Shown: piece after piece, positions 19,074-27,791 of the stretch
Layout: the number at the start of each line of letters is the position of its first letter
How positions within the stretch are numbered: position 1 is the first letter of the stretch
Assembly: GCF_003046795.1 (NCBI RefSeq)
Contig: NZ_PZKN01000007.1
Coordinates: 83,240 to 147,239, forward strand
From: Desulfonatronum sp. SC1
GTDB lineage: Bacteria; Desulfobacterota; Desulfovibrionia; Desulfovibrionales; Desulfonatronaceae
DNA: 64,000 nucleotides
Direction: 5' to 3'
Notes under the pieces: model-generated
Seen by the model: the letters and a program-made list of their open reading frames with translations, nothing else
Told to the model about the DNA's origin: nothing
Databases searched by the model: none
Position numbers and translations under genes: made by a program

Positions 19074-19128
19074 GCTGCCTTGATTTGTAAACCGTGATTC
19101 ATGAAACCTATCGTAAGGAGGACATACC

Positions 19129-20829
19129 ATGTCAGGCTGTAAGCCCCAAGCCGCACCGGTCATTCCGGTGACACCACAAAGCGCCTACTCCGGACCGATC
19201 GTCGTTGATCCGTTGACCCGGATCGAAGGCCATCTGCGTCTGGAAGTGGAAGTGGACAACGGCAAAGTCGTCAACGCCCGTTCCAGCTCCCAGTTGTACC
19301 GTGGTCTGGAGACCATTCTGAAGGGTCGCGACCCAAGAGACGCGCAGCACTTCACCGCTCGCGCGTGCGGGGTCTGAAACTACACACATGCCCTGGCATC
19401 CACCCGATGCCTGGACGACGCCGTGGGCGTCGAAATTCCTGATAATGCCCGGATCATCCGCAACTTGGTCATGGCTTCGCAAATTGTGGCCGACCATTTT
19501 ATTCACTTCTACGTTCTGCACGCCCTGGACTGGGTCGACGTCACCAGCGCCTTGCAGGCCGATCCGGTCAAGGCCGCCAAGATCGCCAACAACATCTCCC
19601 CGCGCCCGACCAAGGCTGAGGATTTGAAGGCCGTACAAGAGCGCTTGACCACCTTCGTCAACCAGGGTCAGCTAGGCATTTTTACCAACGCCGACTTCCT
19701 GGGCGGACATCCGGCCTACTACCTGCCGCCGGAAGTGAACCTGATCGCCACGGCCCACTACCTGGAGGCCCTGCGCCTGCAGATCAAGGCCACCCGGGCC
19801 ATCGCCATCTTCGGCGGCAAGGTTCCGCATACCCAGTTCACCATCAGCGGCGGGGTGACCTGCTACGAATCCCTGCGGCCCGAGCGACTGGAAGAGTACC
19901 GATCCCTGTTGCGAGAAACCCGTGAATTCATCGAGCAGATGTACATTCCAGACTTGCTGGCAGTGGCCTCCTACTACAAGGATTGGGCCGGCATCGGCGG
20001 ATGTACCAACTATCTGGCCTTCGGCGAGTTCCCGAAGAACGAAAGAGACCTGAAGAGCCGCTGGCTGCCGCCCGGCGTGATCATGAACCGCGACCTGTCC
20101 AACGTCCAGGACGTTGATCCCAAGGCCATCTACGAGCACGTGGCCGCGAGCTGGTACGAAGGCTCCGAGGCCCGCCATCCCTACGAGGGCGTGACCGAGC
20201 CCAAGTACACCAAGCTGGGCGATACCGAGCGTTACTCCTGGATGAAGGCTCCGCGGTATCAGGACGAGCCCATGGAAGTCGGCCCGCTGGCCGCCGTGCT
20301 GGTGGCCTACGGCAAGGGCCAGCCCGAGACCGTCGCCGCCGTGGATCTTGTTCTGAACCACCTCGGCGTGGGCCCCGAAGCCCTGCACTCCACCCTGGGC
20401 CGGACCGCGGCCCGCGGCATCCATACTCTGACCATTGCCCAAAAGATGGAAGACTGGCTGGACGAACTGGTGGACAACCTGAAGAGCGGAAACAACAAGA
20501 TCGCCGAGAACCATGAAATGCCCGACGAGGCCGAGGGTGTCGGATTCGCCGACGTGCCCCGCGGCGCGCTGAGCCATTGGATCAAGATCAAGGGCGGCAA
20601 GATCGAGAACTTCCAGTTGGTGGTTCCCTCCACCTGGAACCTCGGACCGCGCTGCGCCAAGGGCAAGCTGGGACCGGTGGAAGAAGCGCTGATCAACACG
20701 CCCATCGCCGATCCGAAGCGCCCCGTGGAACTGTTGCGCACCGTGCACTCCTTCGACCCCTGCATCGCCTGCGGCGTGCACGTCATCGACTCCAAGACCA
20801 ACCAGGTTCACGAGTTCAAGGTCCTGTAA
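19129..20829 (+). CDS. hynA: [NiFe]-type hydrogenase large subunit with an in-frame UGA (probable selenocysteine 83) in the N-terminal Ni-binding motif
   Basis: Read through the TGA at 19375-19377, the gene encodes 566 residues similar throughout to HynA. The N-terminal motif is RAC80-G-V-U83-N-Y-T-H87, where the family has RxCGxCxxxH. The frame continues uninterrupted ([17 protein letters not shown]) to the C-terminal DPCIACGVH motif and a 15-residue extension that the maturation protease should remove. Thus the UGA replaces the second N-terminal cysteine, normally a ligand bridging Ni and Fe, while both C-terminal cysteines are present; known [NiFeSe] enzymes have Sec in the C-terminal motif. 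No other disruption is seen, and a hairpin lies 18 nt after the UGA. A sequencing error or recent nonsense mutation (TGC to TGA, one base) is the alternative. AAGGAGG precedes the ATG. Confidence 0.85.
19395..19432 (+). promoter_or_regulatory. Candidate bacterial SECIS region downstream of the hydrogenase UGA
   Basis: Two adjacent perfect hairpins inside the coding sequence: GGCATC (19395-19400), loop CACCC, GATGCC (19406-19411); and CGACGCC (19416-19422), loop GTG, GGCGTCG (19426-19432). The first is at the distance from UGA expected of bacterial SECIS elements, but its loop lacks the G/U seen in E. coli; the second has a GU loop but is farther away. The first uses GCA and CGA, codons less common in this GC-rich gene. 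Confidence 0.4.
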
Positions 20830-20843
20830 GCACATAACCTGAG

Positions 20844-20874
20844 CGTCCGGCGTCGCCTTTCGCGACGCCGGACG
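20844..20874 (+). terminator. 13-bp hairpin after the hydrogenase large subunit gene
   Basis: Perfect arms CGTCCGGCGTCGC and GCGACGCCGGACG with a 5-nt loop, 14 nt after the stop. There is no T-run, so it may be an RNA stabiliser or processing site as much as a terminator. Confidence 0.6.
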
Positions 20875-20884
20875 GTATGCATGC

Positions 20885-20931
20885 ACGGAGAGCGAAGGGA
20901 CCCCGTGGGTTGGGGAATCTTCGCTCTCCGT
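20885..20931 (+). repeat. Second hairpin between hynA and the protease gene
   Basis: Perfect 13-bp arms ACGGAGAGCGAAG and CTTCGCTCTCCGT, loop 21 nt containing CCCC...GGGG that can pair further. It ends 14 nt before the protease ATG and has no T-run. Probably tunes protease expression relative to the structural subunits. Confidence 0.65.
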
Positions 20932-20945
20932 ATTTGGAAAATCCG

Positions 20946-21446
20946 ATGAACGATCATAATTCCCGGAAAATTCTAGTCCTCGGAGTGGGCAATATTTTGC
21001 TCAAGGACGAGGGCGTCGGCGTGAAGACCGTTGAAAAGCTGCGCGACGGGTACTCCTTTTCCTCCAACGTCGAACTCATGGACGGCGGCACCCTGGGCAT
21101 GGCCTTGATGGAGCCGATCATGGAGTTTGATCGGCTGATCGTCGTGGACGCCGTGGTCAACGGGGGTGAGCCTGGAACGCTGTACCGGCTGACCGGCGTG
21201 GAGATGGGCAAGAGCGTGGCCTTCAAGAACTCCATGCACCAGACCGACCTCCTGGAGACCCTGGCCACCTGCAAGGTTCTGGGCAACTGCCCGGAAACCG
21301 TGGTCATCGGCATGGAGCCCAAGGAATACGATCCGTGGGGCACGGAATTGACCCCGCCCTGCCAGGCCCGTCTGGAAGACCTCTGCCGGGCCGTGCTTCG
21401 GGAAATTGCGGAGCAGGGCGGCGAGTATCGCCCGAACGCGGCTTGA
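20946..21446 (+). CDS. hynC: Hydrogenase maturation protease
   Basis: A 166-residue endopeptidase of the HyaD/HybD family that trims the C-terminus of the large subunit after Ni insertion. Motifs: LVLGVGNILLKDEGVG (Ni-sensing Glu/Asp), ELMDGGTLGMAL (Asp) and SMHQTDLLETL (His). The start at 20946 is chosen because the family begins at KILVLGVGN; the preceding in-frame stretch runs through the hairpin at 20885-20931. It completes the three-gene hydrogenase operon. Its target is expected to be the VIDSKTNQ extension of HynA. Confidence 0.94.
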   Translation: MNDHNSRKILVLGVGNILLKDEGVGVKTVEKLRDGYSFSSNVELMDGGTLGMALMEPIMEFDRLIVVDAVVNGGEPGTLYRLTGVEMGKSVAFKNSMHQTDLLETLATCKVLGNCPETVVIGMEPKEYDPWGTELTPPCQARLEDLCRAVLREIAEQGGEYRPNAA

Positions 21447-21495
21447 TGCCCCGTTCGATGTTCTGTTGAAAGACGAGCCACTTTTAGTGGGTGTG

Positions 21496-21596
21496 TTGGA
21501 CTTGGTGGGTGCCAAGTCCAACCCCGCAAAATTCCGTAAAGTGCGTCTATTGCACTTGGCTATTCAGCGGAATCGGACAGGAAGTCCGGTGTCCGA
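21496..21596 (+). terminator. Hairpin-rich region after the hydrogenase operon
   Basis: A perfect 10-bp hairpin (TTGGACTTGG/CCAAGTCCAA, 21496-21521, loop 6) is followed by a weaker one (TCGGACA/TGTCCGA, 21573-21596). It lies between convergent hynC and a minus-strand response regulator gene. Neither hairpin has a long T-run, so the terminator function is inferred from position. Confidence 0.5.
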
Positions 21597-21705
21597 CCCT
21601 TCCCCTATCGACTCTTCCCTTTCGGGTTTCCTCATCCGGTTCCGTTGAACGGATACAAGCAATCCCTGACGTCGTCCTGGTGCTGGGTGTGCCTAATTGC
21701 CCGTG

Positions 21706-22098
21706 TCAGGTATTGTCAGGTTTCGCTGAAGGGCTGGGTTGCTCAGCAAAAAAGGAGCCAATGCTTTTTTCCAATCTGTCAAGATTAAACGGCTTGACAA
21801 TACAGTCGTGGGCGCCCAGTTGCATAGCCAATGCCCTCACCTGCTCCTCTATCATGGCTGTAATGACAATAACCTCTGTTTCGGGGTTGGCGTGCTTAAT
21901 CTGTTTCAGCACGTCAAATCCGCCTTTTCCGGGCATAATAAGATCCAGCAAGACAACTCGGGGCTGGAACGAGCGATTTTTTTCAAGAGCCTCTTCGCCG
22001 TCCACGGCTGCCTCGACGGTATAGCCCTTTAAGCCAAGATACATTTGCAGCAGCCTGACCAATTCGGCCTCATCGTCAACAATCAGAATTTTGCGCAA
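21706..22098 (-). CDS. Single-domain response regulator
   Basis: A 130-residue CheY-like receiver without an output domain. Acidic pocket ILIVDDEAEL, phosphorylation site LLDLIMPG (Asp about residue 52), switch residue in VIVITA, and lysine in CIVKPFNL. A short Ser/Pro-rich tail follows. Second of two receivers behind a PAS histidine kinase on the same strand; it may be its partner in a phosphorelay. No DNA-binding domain, so the output must act through another protein. Confidence 0.9.
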   Translation of the reverse strand: MRKILIVDDEAELVRLLQMYLGLKGYTVEAAVDGEEALEKNRSFQPRVVLLDLIMPGKGGFDVLKQIKHANPETEVIVITAMIEEQVRALAMQLGAHDCIVKPFNLDRLEKSIGSFFAEQPSPSAKPDNT

Positions 22099-22224
22099 AG
22101 TTCCCCCTTGCCGTCACCGAACCAGGTTGACCTTCCATTGCCGGACGATCCGAAAAAATATCCTTTACCCATCTCAACAAGCCATTGTCGCAATGATGCG
22201 GAAGGCTTCAGGCGTGTAACGATG

Positions 22225-22602
22225 TCATGGAGCAGACAGAAGTTTTTGCATTTTGGCTTCCAGGTTTTGAATATTCACCGGTTTGGGAATAATGATTCTG
22301 TTGCCGACGAGGGCTCCGGAATGGACCTCCTTTCTGGTCACGATGGCCGTAACAAAGATGATGGGAATGGACCGGGTCTCGGGGTTGTTCAGGAGATTTT
22401 CGGACAATTCGGATCCGCTCGCCCCGGGCATGACAATGTCGAGGAGAATGATGTCCGGTTTCTCGACTATCGCCGCTTTTTTCCCAGTCCTCGCATCGTG
22501 TGCCGTAATCACCTGATACTTCCCCGACATTTCCAGGGCTTTCTTTATTGCGCGACAAAAATCCTCTTCATCGTCAATGACCAGCACCTTCTTCTTGGAC
22601 AT
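22225..22602 (-). CDS. Single-domain response regulator
   Basis: A 125-residue receiver: VLVIDDEEDFC, phospho-acceptor in IILLDIVMPG (Asp about residue 55), IIFVTAIV and IIPKPVN. The loop after beta-4 is atypical (HSGALVGNRI). It lies between the PAS kinase gene (247 nt upstream) and the other receiver gene (126 nt downstream). GGAGGGC precedes the ATG on the minus strand. Confidence 0.9.
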   Translation of the reverse strand: MSKKKVLVIDDEEDFCRAIKKALEMSGKYQVITAHDARTGKKAAIVEKPDIILLDIVMPGASGSELSENLLNNPETRSIPIIFVTAIVTRKEVHSGALVGNRIIIPKPVNIQNLEAKMQKLLSAP

Positions 22603-22753
22603 GGCAGCCCTCCTGGCACGGGGGCAATCGCCCCGCGGTTACTTTAATATGACCTTGTGCTCATTTAGCCTCAACAAACGTGACAAGGTAGCTGCTCAAC
22701 AAACGGTATTGCTCACATAGATAGAGTTGTTGAACACCATGGAAAACAAATGG

Positions 22754-22824
22754 ATTCCGGTCTTCGCCGGAATGGCGGATGAAGAATATTGCTACATGTT
22801 GAAGTCATGCCGACGAAGGTCGGC
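22754..22824. repeat. REP-like palindromes in the kinase/regulator spacer
   Basis: Two small palindromes: ATTCCGG-TCTTCG-CCGGAAT (22754-22773) and GCCGAC-GAAG-GTCGGC (22809-22824), in the context TGGATTCCGGTCTTCGCCGG that resembles dispersed extragenic palindromes of many proteobacteria. They lie in the 247-nt spacer downstream of the kinase gene. The spacer also has a direct repeat GCTCAACAAACG near 22660-22700. Confidence 0.6.
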
Positions 22825-22849
22825 GCGGAACGCTATTCAGGTCTTTTTT

Positions 22850-24523
22850 CTAGCTTTGCTGAGTAGTTACGTGACAAGTTGGGTTAAGATCGTCGCGGAG
22901 TCGTGGAGGCTGTCCCTCCTTGTCGGCTTCATTCACCGGCAAGTCGATGAAAAATGTCGCTCCGCCCTGCCTGTTGTTTTCCGCCCAAATTTTTCCTCCA
23001 TGCTGTTGAACGATCCCGTGCGATATTGACAGCCCCATTCCAGTGCCTTTGCCTTGATCCTTCGTGGTATAGAACGGATCAAATACTCGTAACAAGTCCT
23101 TTTTTATGATGCCCGTGCCGGTGTCGGCGACTTCAATCCTCAAGTAATCCTTGCCAGCGGAGCGGACCATCCGCGTGCAAATATCCAACCGCTTTATTTC
23201 CATTCCTTCCATTGCCGCCAGGGCATTGGTCAAGAGATTTATCAGCACTTGGTCAATCTTGTTCACGTCCACGGGGATGGACGGGGCCTGGGCGTCGTAC
23301 TGGGTTGAAACTTCAACTTCTTCGATCCTCATCTGGGTTGCGTACATTTGCAACAATTCGTTAATAATCGAGCTGATATCGCTTAAAACCAGTGTTTCCC
23401 TGGATGTGCGTGAAAACTGTTTAAGATTGTCGGCAATGGCAACGATCCGCTCAATCTGCTTGATGCACACGTCAACCTCTTCCTGCATGCCTGGAGGCAG
23501 ACTGTCCATGCTTTTGAATATCTGCATTTCCAGGGAGATAATGTTCAACGGGTTAAGAATCTCGTGCGCCACGCCAGCCGAAATACGGCTCAGCGCGTTC
23601 ATCTTTTCCGCCTGCTGGAGACGCAACTCCAGGCTTTTCCGGGTTTCCCGAAGTTCCTCAATGTCGTATTTCTGCTGAATTTCCTTGTTTTTTCGTTCGG
23701 TTATGTCCTCAAATATCGCGTACACCTGGAACGGAGTCTTTTCGCCAGAGAAAAAAATCGGCACTGCAGTGATGGACAGCCAGTAGTTGAGCTGGTTTTC
23801 CGAGTGGATGATTTCCCTCACCACAGGCCCGACCATTTGACCAGTCTGGAGCGCCGATGCCGTGGGAAGCTGGGCTTCGGACAGTCTTTTGCCGTCCTCG
23901 TCAAGCACTTTCCAGTGGGGGATCATCTGCTTTGTCCCGATCATCTGAGATTCGGAAGCTCCGAACATCCTCTCCGCGGCGGGATTTGCCGAAATCACCT
24001 TGCCGTCCCCATCATAGTAGATGACGGCCAAAGACATCGTCTCGAACTGACCCCGATGTTTCGCTTCGCTTTGGCGTAACTCTTGTTCAGCACGTTTGCG
24101 GTCGGTGATGTCGGTCATGAATCCGTGATACTGGATGATGTCCCCGGTTTCATCCCGCACAGCCCGCGCATTGATGGACGCCCAGAATTCGCTGCCGTCC
24201 CTGCGTCGCAGAACACATTCATAGTTGGCGACCTCTTCTTGATTCTCAAGGATGCGGCTCAATTTGGTCCTGTCATCAGCAGAGGCATAAACCTGTCTGG
24301 CGATATCCGTAATAGACCCGATCAATTCCTCAGGTGTGGAATATCCGTACATTTTGGCCAGAGCCGGGTTGACTTTGAGATAGCTGCTTCTTGGGGTGAT
24401 AGCGGAATGACTGAATTCCGGAGTCGAGATGAAAAAGCCGATGGGCGCGTTCCTCAGGAGATCAAAACAGTCGTGGAATCCTGTCTGGCCATGGTCATTC
24501 GTGAGGGGCGACTTCGTGGCCAT
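22850..24523 (-). CDS. Cytoplasmic PAS-domain sensor histidine kinase
   Basis: A 557-residue kinase. Two PAS/PAC modules (about 10-150 and 155-290; FMTDITDRKRAEQEL and IFEDITERKNKEI mark their ends), coiled coil, HisKA region with the phospho-acceptor in SAGVAHEILNPLN (about 330), and HATPase_c with NLLTNAL, VADTGTGI and KGTGMGLSISHGIVQQHGG. The start at 24523 has AGGAG at ideal spacing; a longer TTG-initiated version would add a hydrophobic segment but begins inside the glnN terminator and is rejected. No transmembrane segments, so it should sense an internal signal. Two receiver genes follow. Confidence 0.9.
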   Translation of the reverse strand: MATKSPLTNDHGQTGFHDCFDLLRNAPIGFFISTPEFSHSAITPRSSYLKVNPALAKMYGYSTPEELIGSITDIARQVYASADDRTKLSRILENQEEVANYECVLRRRDGSEFWASINARAVRDETGDIIQYHGFMTDITDRKRAEQELRQSEAKHRGQFETMSLAVIYYDGDGKVISANPAAERMFGASESQMIGTKQMIPHWKVLDEDGKRLSEAQLPTASALQTGQMVGPVVREIIHSENQLNYWLSITAVPIFFSGEKTPFQVYAIFEDITERKNKEIQQKYDIEELRETRKSLELRLQQAEKMNALSRISAGVAHEILNPLNIISLEMQIFKSMDSLPPGMQEEVDVCIKQIERIVAIADNLKQFSRTSRETLVLSDISSIINELLQMYATQMRIEEVEVSTQYDAQAPSIPVDVNKIDQVLINLLTNALAAMEGMEIKRLDICTRMVRSAGKDYLRIEVADTGTGIIKKDLLRVFDPFYTTKDQGKGTGMGLSISHGIVQQHGGKIWAENNRQGGATFFIDLPVNEADKEGQPPRLRDDLNPTCHVTTQQS

Positions 24524-24692
24524 GCTAATCTCCTGGGCAGCATGATTAATTAGAAAGTTGGATGCAAGACCGAAACCGGACGGGGAACGAGGATGAAAAG
24601 TAATCTGGTGAGATCCAGAACTTATTTCCCACATACATAAACCAAAAACCAGCGCCGCGACAAGTATGGTGCCTGAGAGTGTCGGTTTTTCC

Positions 24693-24730
24693 AACGCAAA
24701 AGGCCGCCCAGATGGGCGGCCTTTTGCGTT
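24693..24730 (-). terminator. Strong terminator downstream of glnN
   Basis: Perfect 17-bp arms AACGCAAAAGGCCGCCC and GGGCGGCCTTTTGCGTT with a 4-nt loop, 23 nt past the glnN stop. It separates glnN from the PAS kinase gene on the same strand. Confidence 0.85.
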
Positions 24731-24752
24731 TCCGGCTGGGAGGGGCGGAAAG

Positions 24753-26936
24753 TTATTTGATGAACAGCATCTCCTGGTAGCTGGGCAGGGCCCACAGGTC
24801 GTCGGCCACCACCGTCTCCAGGGAGTCGGCCCATTCTCGGACCGTGTTGATCGCCGGAAGGACCTTTTCGCAGAAGTACTTGGCTTCCTTGAGGGTGTCC
24901 CCGTGAGGGACCTTTTCCAGCAAGCCTTCCAGCTCGCCCACGGCTTTCTGCAGAGTGCGCAGTTTGGCGGTCACGTCCTCCAGGGTGATCATCTTCACGT
25001 CGTGGCCGATGGCCTTGAGGTTGGCGCAGGTGGTAGCCAATTCGCCCTGGTAGCGCATGGCGGCGGGGAAGATCACGGTCTTGGCCAGGCGGATGGCCAG
25101 GTTCGCCTCAGTGTTGATGGTCTTGCTGTACTGCTCCAGGTAAATTTCCTGACGAGAATGCAGTTCCGCCTCAGAGAGCACCCCGTAGGTTTTGAACAGC
25201 TCGATCACCGGCTTGCTGGTAATCTCGGGCAAAGCTTCGGGGGTCGTCTTCAGGTTGGGCAGACCCCGTTTTTCGGCTTCCTTATGCCATTCCTCTGAAT
25301 AGCCGTCTCCGTTGAAGACGATGGCTTCGTGCTCGGTGATGACTTTTTTGAGCAGAGCCTGGACGGCGTTGTTCAGCTTCCCGGGATCGCCCTTGGTGGC
25401 CTTTTCCAGTTCCGTGGCCATGTAGTCCAGGGACTCGGACATCATCGTGTTCAGGGCCACCTGCGGCCCGGCGATGGACTGGGCAGAGCCCACGGCGCGG
25501 AATTCGAAGCGGTTGCCGGTAAAGGCGAAGGGGCTGGTCCGGTTGCGGTCGCCAGGGTCCATGGGCAGCGGCGGCAGGGTGTCCACGCCCACTGTGAGGG
25601 CATCTTTCTTCTTGCTCCCTCGTACGGCCCCGGCCTTGATCTGGTCAAACACGTCGGTCAGTTGCGCGCCCAGGTAGACGGACATGATCGCCGGAGGAGC
25701 CTCGTTGGCGCCGAGGCGATGGTCGTTGGAAGCCGTGGCTACGGTGGCCCGCAACAACGCACCGAACTTGTGCACGGCTCGGATGGCCGCGGCGCAGAAG
25801 ATCAGGAACTGGGCGTTTTCATGGGGCGTTTCGCCCGGATCGAACAGACTGCCCAGTTCGGCGTTGCCGATGGAGTAGTTCAAGTGCTTTCCGGAGCCGT
25901 TGATCCCGGCGAACGGCTTTTCGTGCAGCAGGCATTCCATGCCGTAGCGCTTGGCGACGTTGCGCAGCACGGTCATCACCAATTGGTTGTGGTCCGTGGC
26001 CAGGTTGCCGGCCTCGAAAATCGGTGCGATTTCATACTGTCCGGGAGCGACTTCGTTGTGCCGGGTCTTTACGGGCACGCCCAGCTTGTACAGTTCTCGG
26101 TCCACTTCCATCATGAAAGATAGGACGCGGCGCGGAATGGCTCCGAAGTACTGATCTTCGAACTCCTGGCCCTTGGCCGGTTTGGCACCGAACAGGCTGC
26201 GACCGGCGATGAGCAGGTCGGGGCGGGTGAAGACGAAGTTGCGGTCGATCAGGAAGTATTCCTGTTCCGGCCCAGCATAGGAGGTCACCGGGAGCTTGGT
26301 CTCCACGCCGAACAGGCCGAGCACTCGCTTGGCCTGCTTGTTCAGGGCCTGCAAGGAACGTAGAAGCGGCGTCTTTTTGTCCAGGGCCTCGCCTGTCCAG
26401 GAGACGAAGGCCGTGGGAATGCAGAGGAAGGTTCCGTTGGGGTTTTCCAGGATGTAGGCCGGACTGGTCACGTCCCAAGCCGTGTAGCCGCGGGCTTCGA
26501 AGGTGGTCCGCAAACCGCCGGAGGGAAAGCTGGAAGCGTCCGGCTCGCCCTGAATCAGCAGCTTGCCGCTGAACTGGGCCAGTGCCCCGCCGTTGCCGTC
26601 CGGGACCAGGAAGGCGTCGTGCTTTTCCGCGGTCAGACCGGTCAACGGGTAGAATACGTGAGTGAAATGGGTGGCCCCTTTCTCAATGGCCCAATCCTTC
26701 ATGGCGTTGGCCACGATGTCCGCTAGGGCCGGGTCCAGCTTTTCGCCATACTCAATGGTTTTCTTCAGGGACTTGTAGGCATCAGAAGGCAGACGTTCCT
26801 TCATCACCTTGTCGTTGAAGACGTTGCAGCCGAAAAGATCCGTGGGCTTGGTTTCCGCAAAGTTCAACGGTGCCTCGGAGGGCGCGTAATTGGTGACCGC
26901 TGAAATGGCGTTCAGACGTGACTGGATTCCGCTCAT
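24753..26936 (-). CDS. glnN: Glutamine synthetase type III
   Basis: A 727-residue GSIII, the large glutamine synthetase class. Signatures: [42 protein letters not shown] (ATP/glutamate site), [16 protein letters not shown] and [20 protein letters not shown]. The start is ATG 26936 with GGAGA upstream; the ORF extends upstream without a better start. No GlnA or nitrogen-regulator gene is adjacent. A sigma-54-like promoter lies about 135 nt upstream, and a strong terminator follows, so it is probably monocistronic. Confidence 0.96.
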   Translation of the reverse strand: MSGIQSRLNAISAVTNYAPSEAPLNFAETKPTDLFGCNVFNDKVMKERLPSDAYKSLKKTIEYGEKLDPALADIVANAMKDWAIEKGATHFTHVFYPLTGLTAEKHDAFLVPDGNGGALAQFSGKLLIQGEPDASSFPSGGLRTTFEARGYTAWDVTSPAYILENPNGTFLCIPTAFVSWTGEALDKKTPLLRSLQALNKQAKRVLGLFGVETKLPVTSYAGPEQEYFLIDRNFVFTRPDLLIAGRSLFGAKPAKGQEFEDQYFGAIPRRVLSFMMEVDRELYKLGVPVKTRHNEVAPGQYEIAPIFEAGNLATDHNQLVMTVLRNVAKRYGMECLLHEKPFAGINGSGKHLNYSIGNAELGSLFDPGETPHENAQFLIFCAAAIRAVHKFGALLRATVATASNDHRLGANEAPPAIMSVYLGAQLTDVFDQIKAGAVRGSKKKDALTVGVDTLPPLPMDPGDRNRTSPFAFTGNRFEFRAVGSAQSIAGPQVALNTMMSESLDYMATELEKATKGDPGKLNNAVQALLKKVITEHEAIVFNGDGYSEEWHKEAEKRGLPNLKTTPEALPEITSKPVIELFKTYGVLSEAELHSRQEIYLEQYSKTINTEANLAIRLAKTVIFPAAMRYQGELATTCANLKAIGHDVKMITLEDVTAKLRTLQKAVGELEGLLEKVPHGDTLKEAKYFCEKVLPAINTVREWADSLETVVADDLWALPSYQEMLFIK

Positions 26937-27253
26937 GAAAATTCTCCTTTGTAGCTCTTCTCGTGTTGACAAATATCCGGCCTCAAGAAATGAAGACCTT
27001 GCAACCTGACGTTCTGTTCGGAATCGCCCCCTCTTGTTTCGCCAAGGGCTTTCCAATTTGCTTGGTTTATAGCAAAAGGTGTTCCAAAAATTTTTTTTAG
27101 ATATTCCAGGGTATTGAATCTCTAGTACGCAATGAGGTCTTTCATTTTTGTATTCTTTTGGCTTTGTTATTTGTCATTTTAGGTCAATTTATTACATTTT
27201 TGTTTAAAATATTTTTGTGGGCAGCGCCGACTTTTCCGAAGGGAGGAACCATC
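26937..27253. other. 317-nt divergent promoter region (glnN / ACT-domain gene)
   Basis: AT-rich, no gene on either strand. It carries the sigma-54-like site for glnN at 27071-27086. For the plus-strand gene only a GGGAGGAA ribosome site at 27241-27248 is clear. Confidence 0.6.
27071..27086 (-). promoter_or_regulatory. Candidate sigma-54 promoter of glnN
   Basis: On the minus strand TGGAAC-N5-TTGCT, one mismatch from TGGCAC-N5-TTGCW with the invariant GG and GC correctly spaced. About 135 nt upstream of the glnN ATG. Sigma-54 control of a glutamine synthetase is biologically plausible. Confidence 0.5.
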
Positions 27254-27733
27254 ATGACCCAGACCATATCCGCCTTGACCAAAAACAAACCCGGAGTTTT
27301 GGCCGACATGGCCCAGGCCATCCGTAAACACAACGTGAACATCCGCAGCATCTCCGCCGGAGAGACCGAGGATCCGGACATCTCCCGGCTGACCATCGGC
27401 CTGGACGGCACCGACGAGGACGTTCAGCGGATCACCGAGGACATGGCAGCGATGGACGTGATCATCGGCATGGACGATCTGCGGCGCAAGGAATTCGTGG
27501 ACCGGGAGCTGGTTCTGGTCAAAGTGGCCATGGACCCGGCCAACACCACCCAGATCATGCAGATTTTCGAGGTGTTCCGGGCCAACGTGGTGGGCATGGG
27601 CAGGCAAACCATCACCGTGGAGATGAGCGGGGACCGGGAGCGGGTGGAAGGGTTGATCAACATGCTCAAGCCTCATGGCATCAAGAGCCTGTGCCGCTCC
27701 GGGATGATCGCCCTCAAGCGAGGGGACGAATGA
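27254..27733 (+). CDS. ACT-domain protein, acetolactate synthase small subunit-like
   Basis: A 159-residue protein with the IlvH/IlvN layout: an N-terminal ACT domain (ISALTKNKPGVLADMAQAIRKHNVNIRSISAGETEDP) and a C-terminal half with VDRELVLVKV and VEGLINMLKPHGI typical of the ALS small-subunit C-domain. IlvH subunits give valine feedback to the catalytic subunit, but no ilvB is nearby. It precedes phosphate butyryltransferase by 58 nt, suggesting a link to branched-chain acid metabolism (inference). GGGAGGAA supports ATG 27254. Confidence 0.8.
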   Translation: MTQTISALTKNKPGVLADMAQAIRKHNVNIRSISAGETEDPDISRLTIGLDGTDEDVQRITEDMAAMDVIIGMDDLRRKEFVDRELVLVKVAMDPANTTQIMQIFEVFRANVVGMGRQTITVEMSGDRERVEGLINMLKPHGIKSLCRSGMIALKRGDE

Positions 27734-27791
27734 GACCTCTTGCCGCCGCTTCGCTGACGATCCTCCGCGACAGCCGATACCTTCGACGCCC

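Noticed and set aside
19129..19377. Hydrogenase large subunit annotated as two separate genes split at the TGA
   Set aside because: The frame is identical on both sides, the motif [14 protein letters not shown] spans the stop, and the second part has no ribosome site; a recoded single gene fits better.
24524..24694. Longer PAS kinase with an N-terminal transmembrane segment starting at TTG 24694
   Set aside because: It begins within the glnN terminator and lacks a ribosome site; ATG 24523 has AGGAG at ideal spacing.
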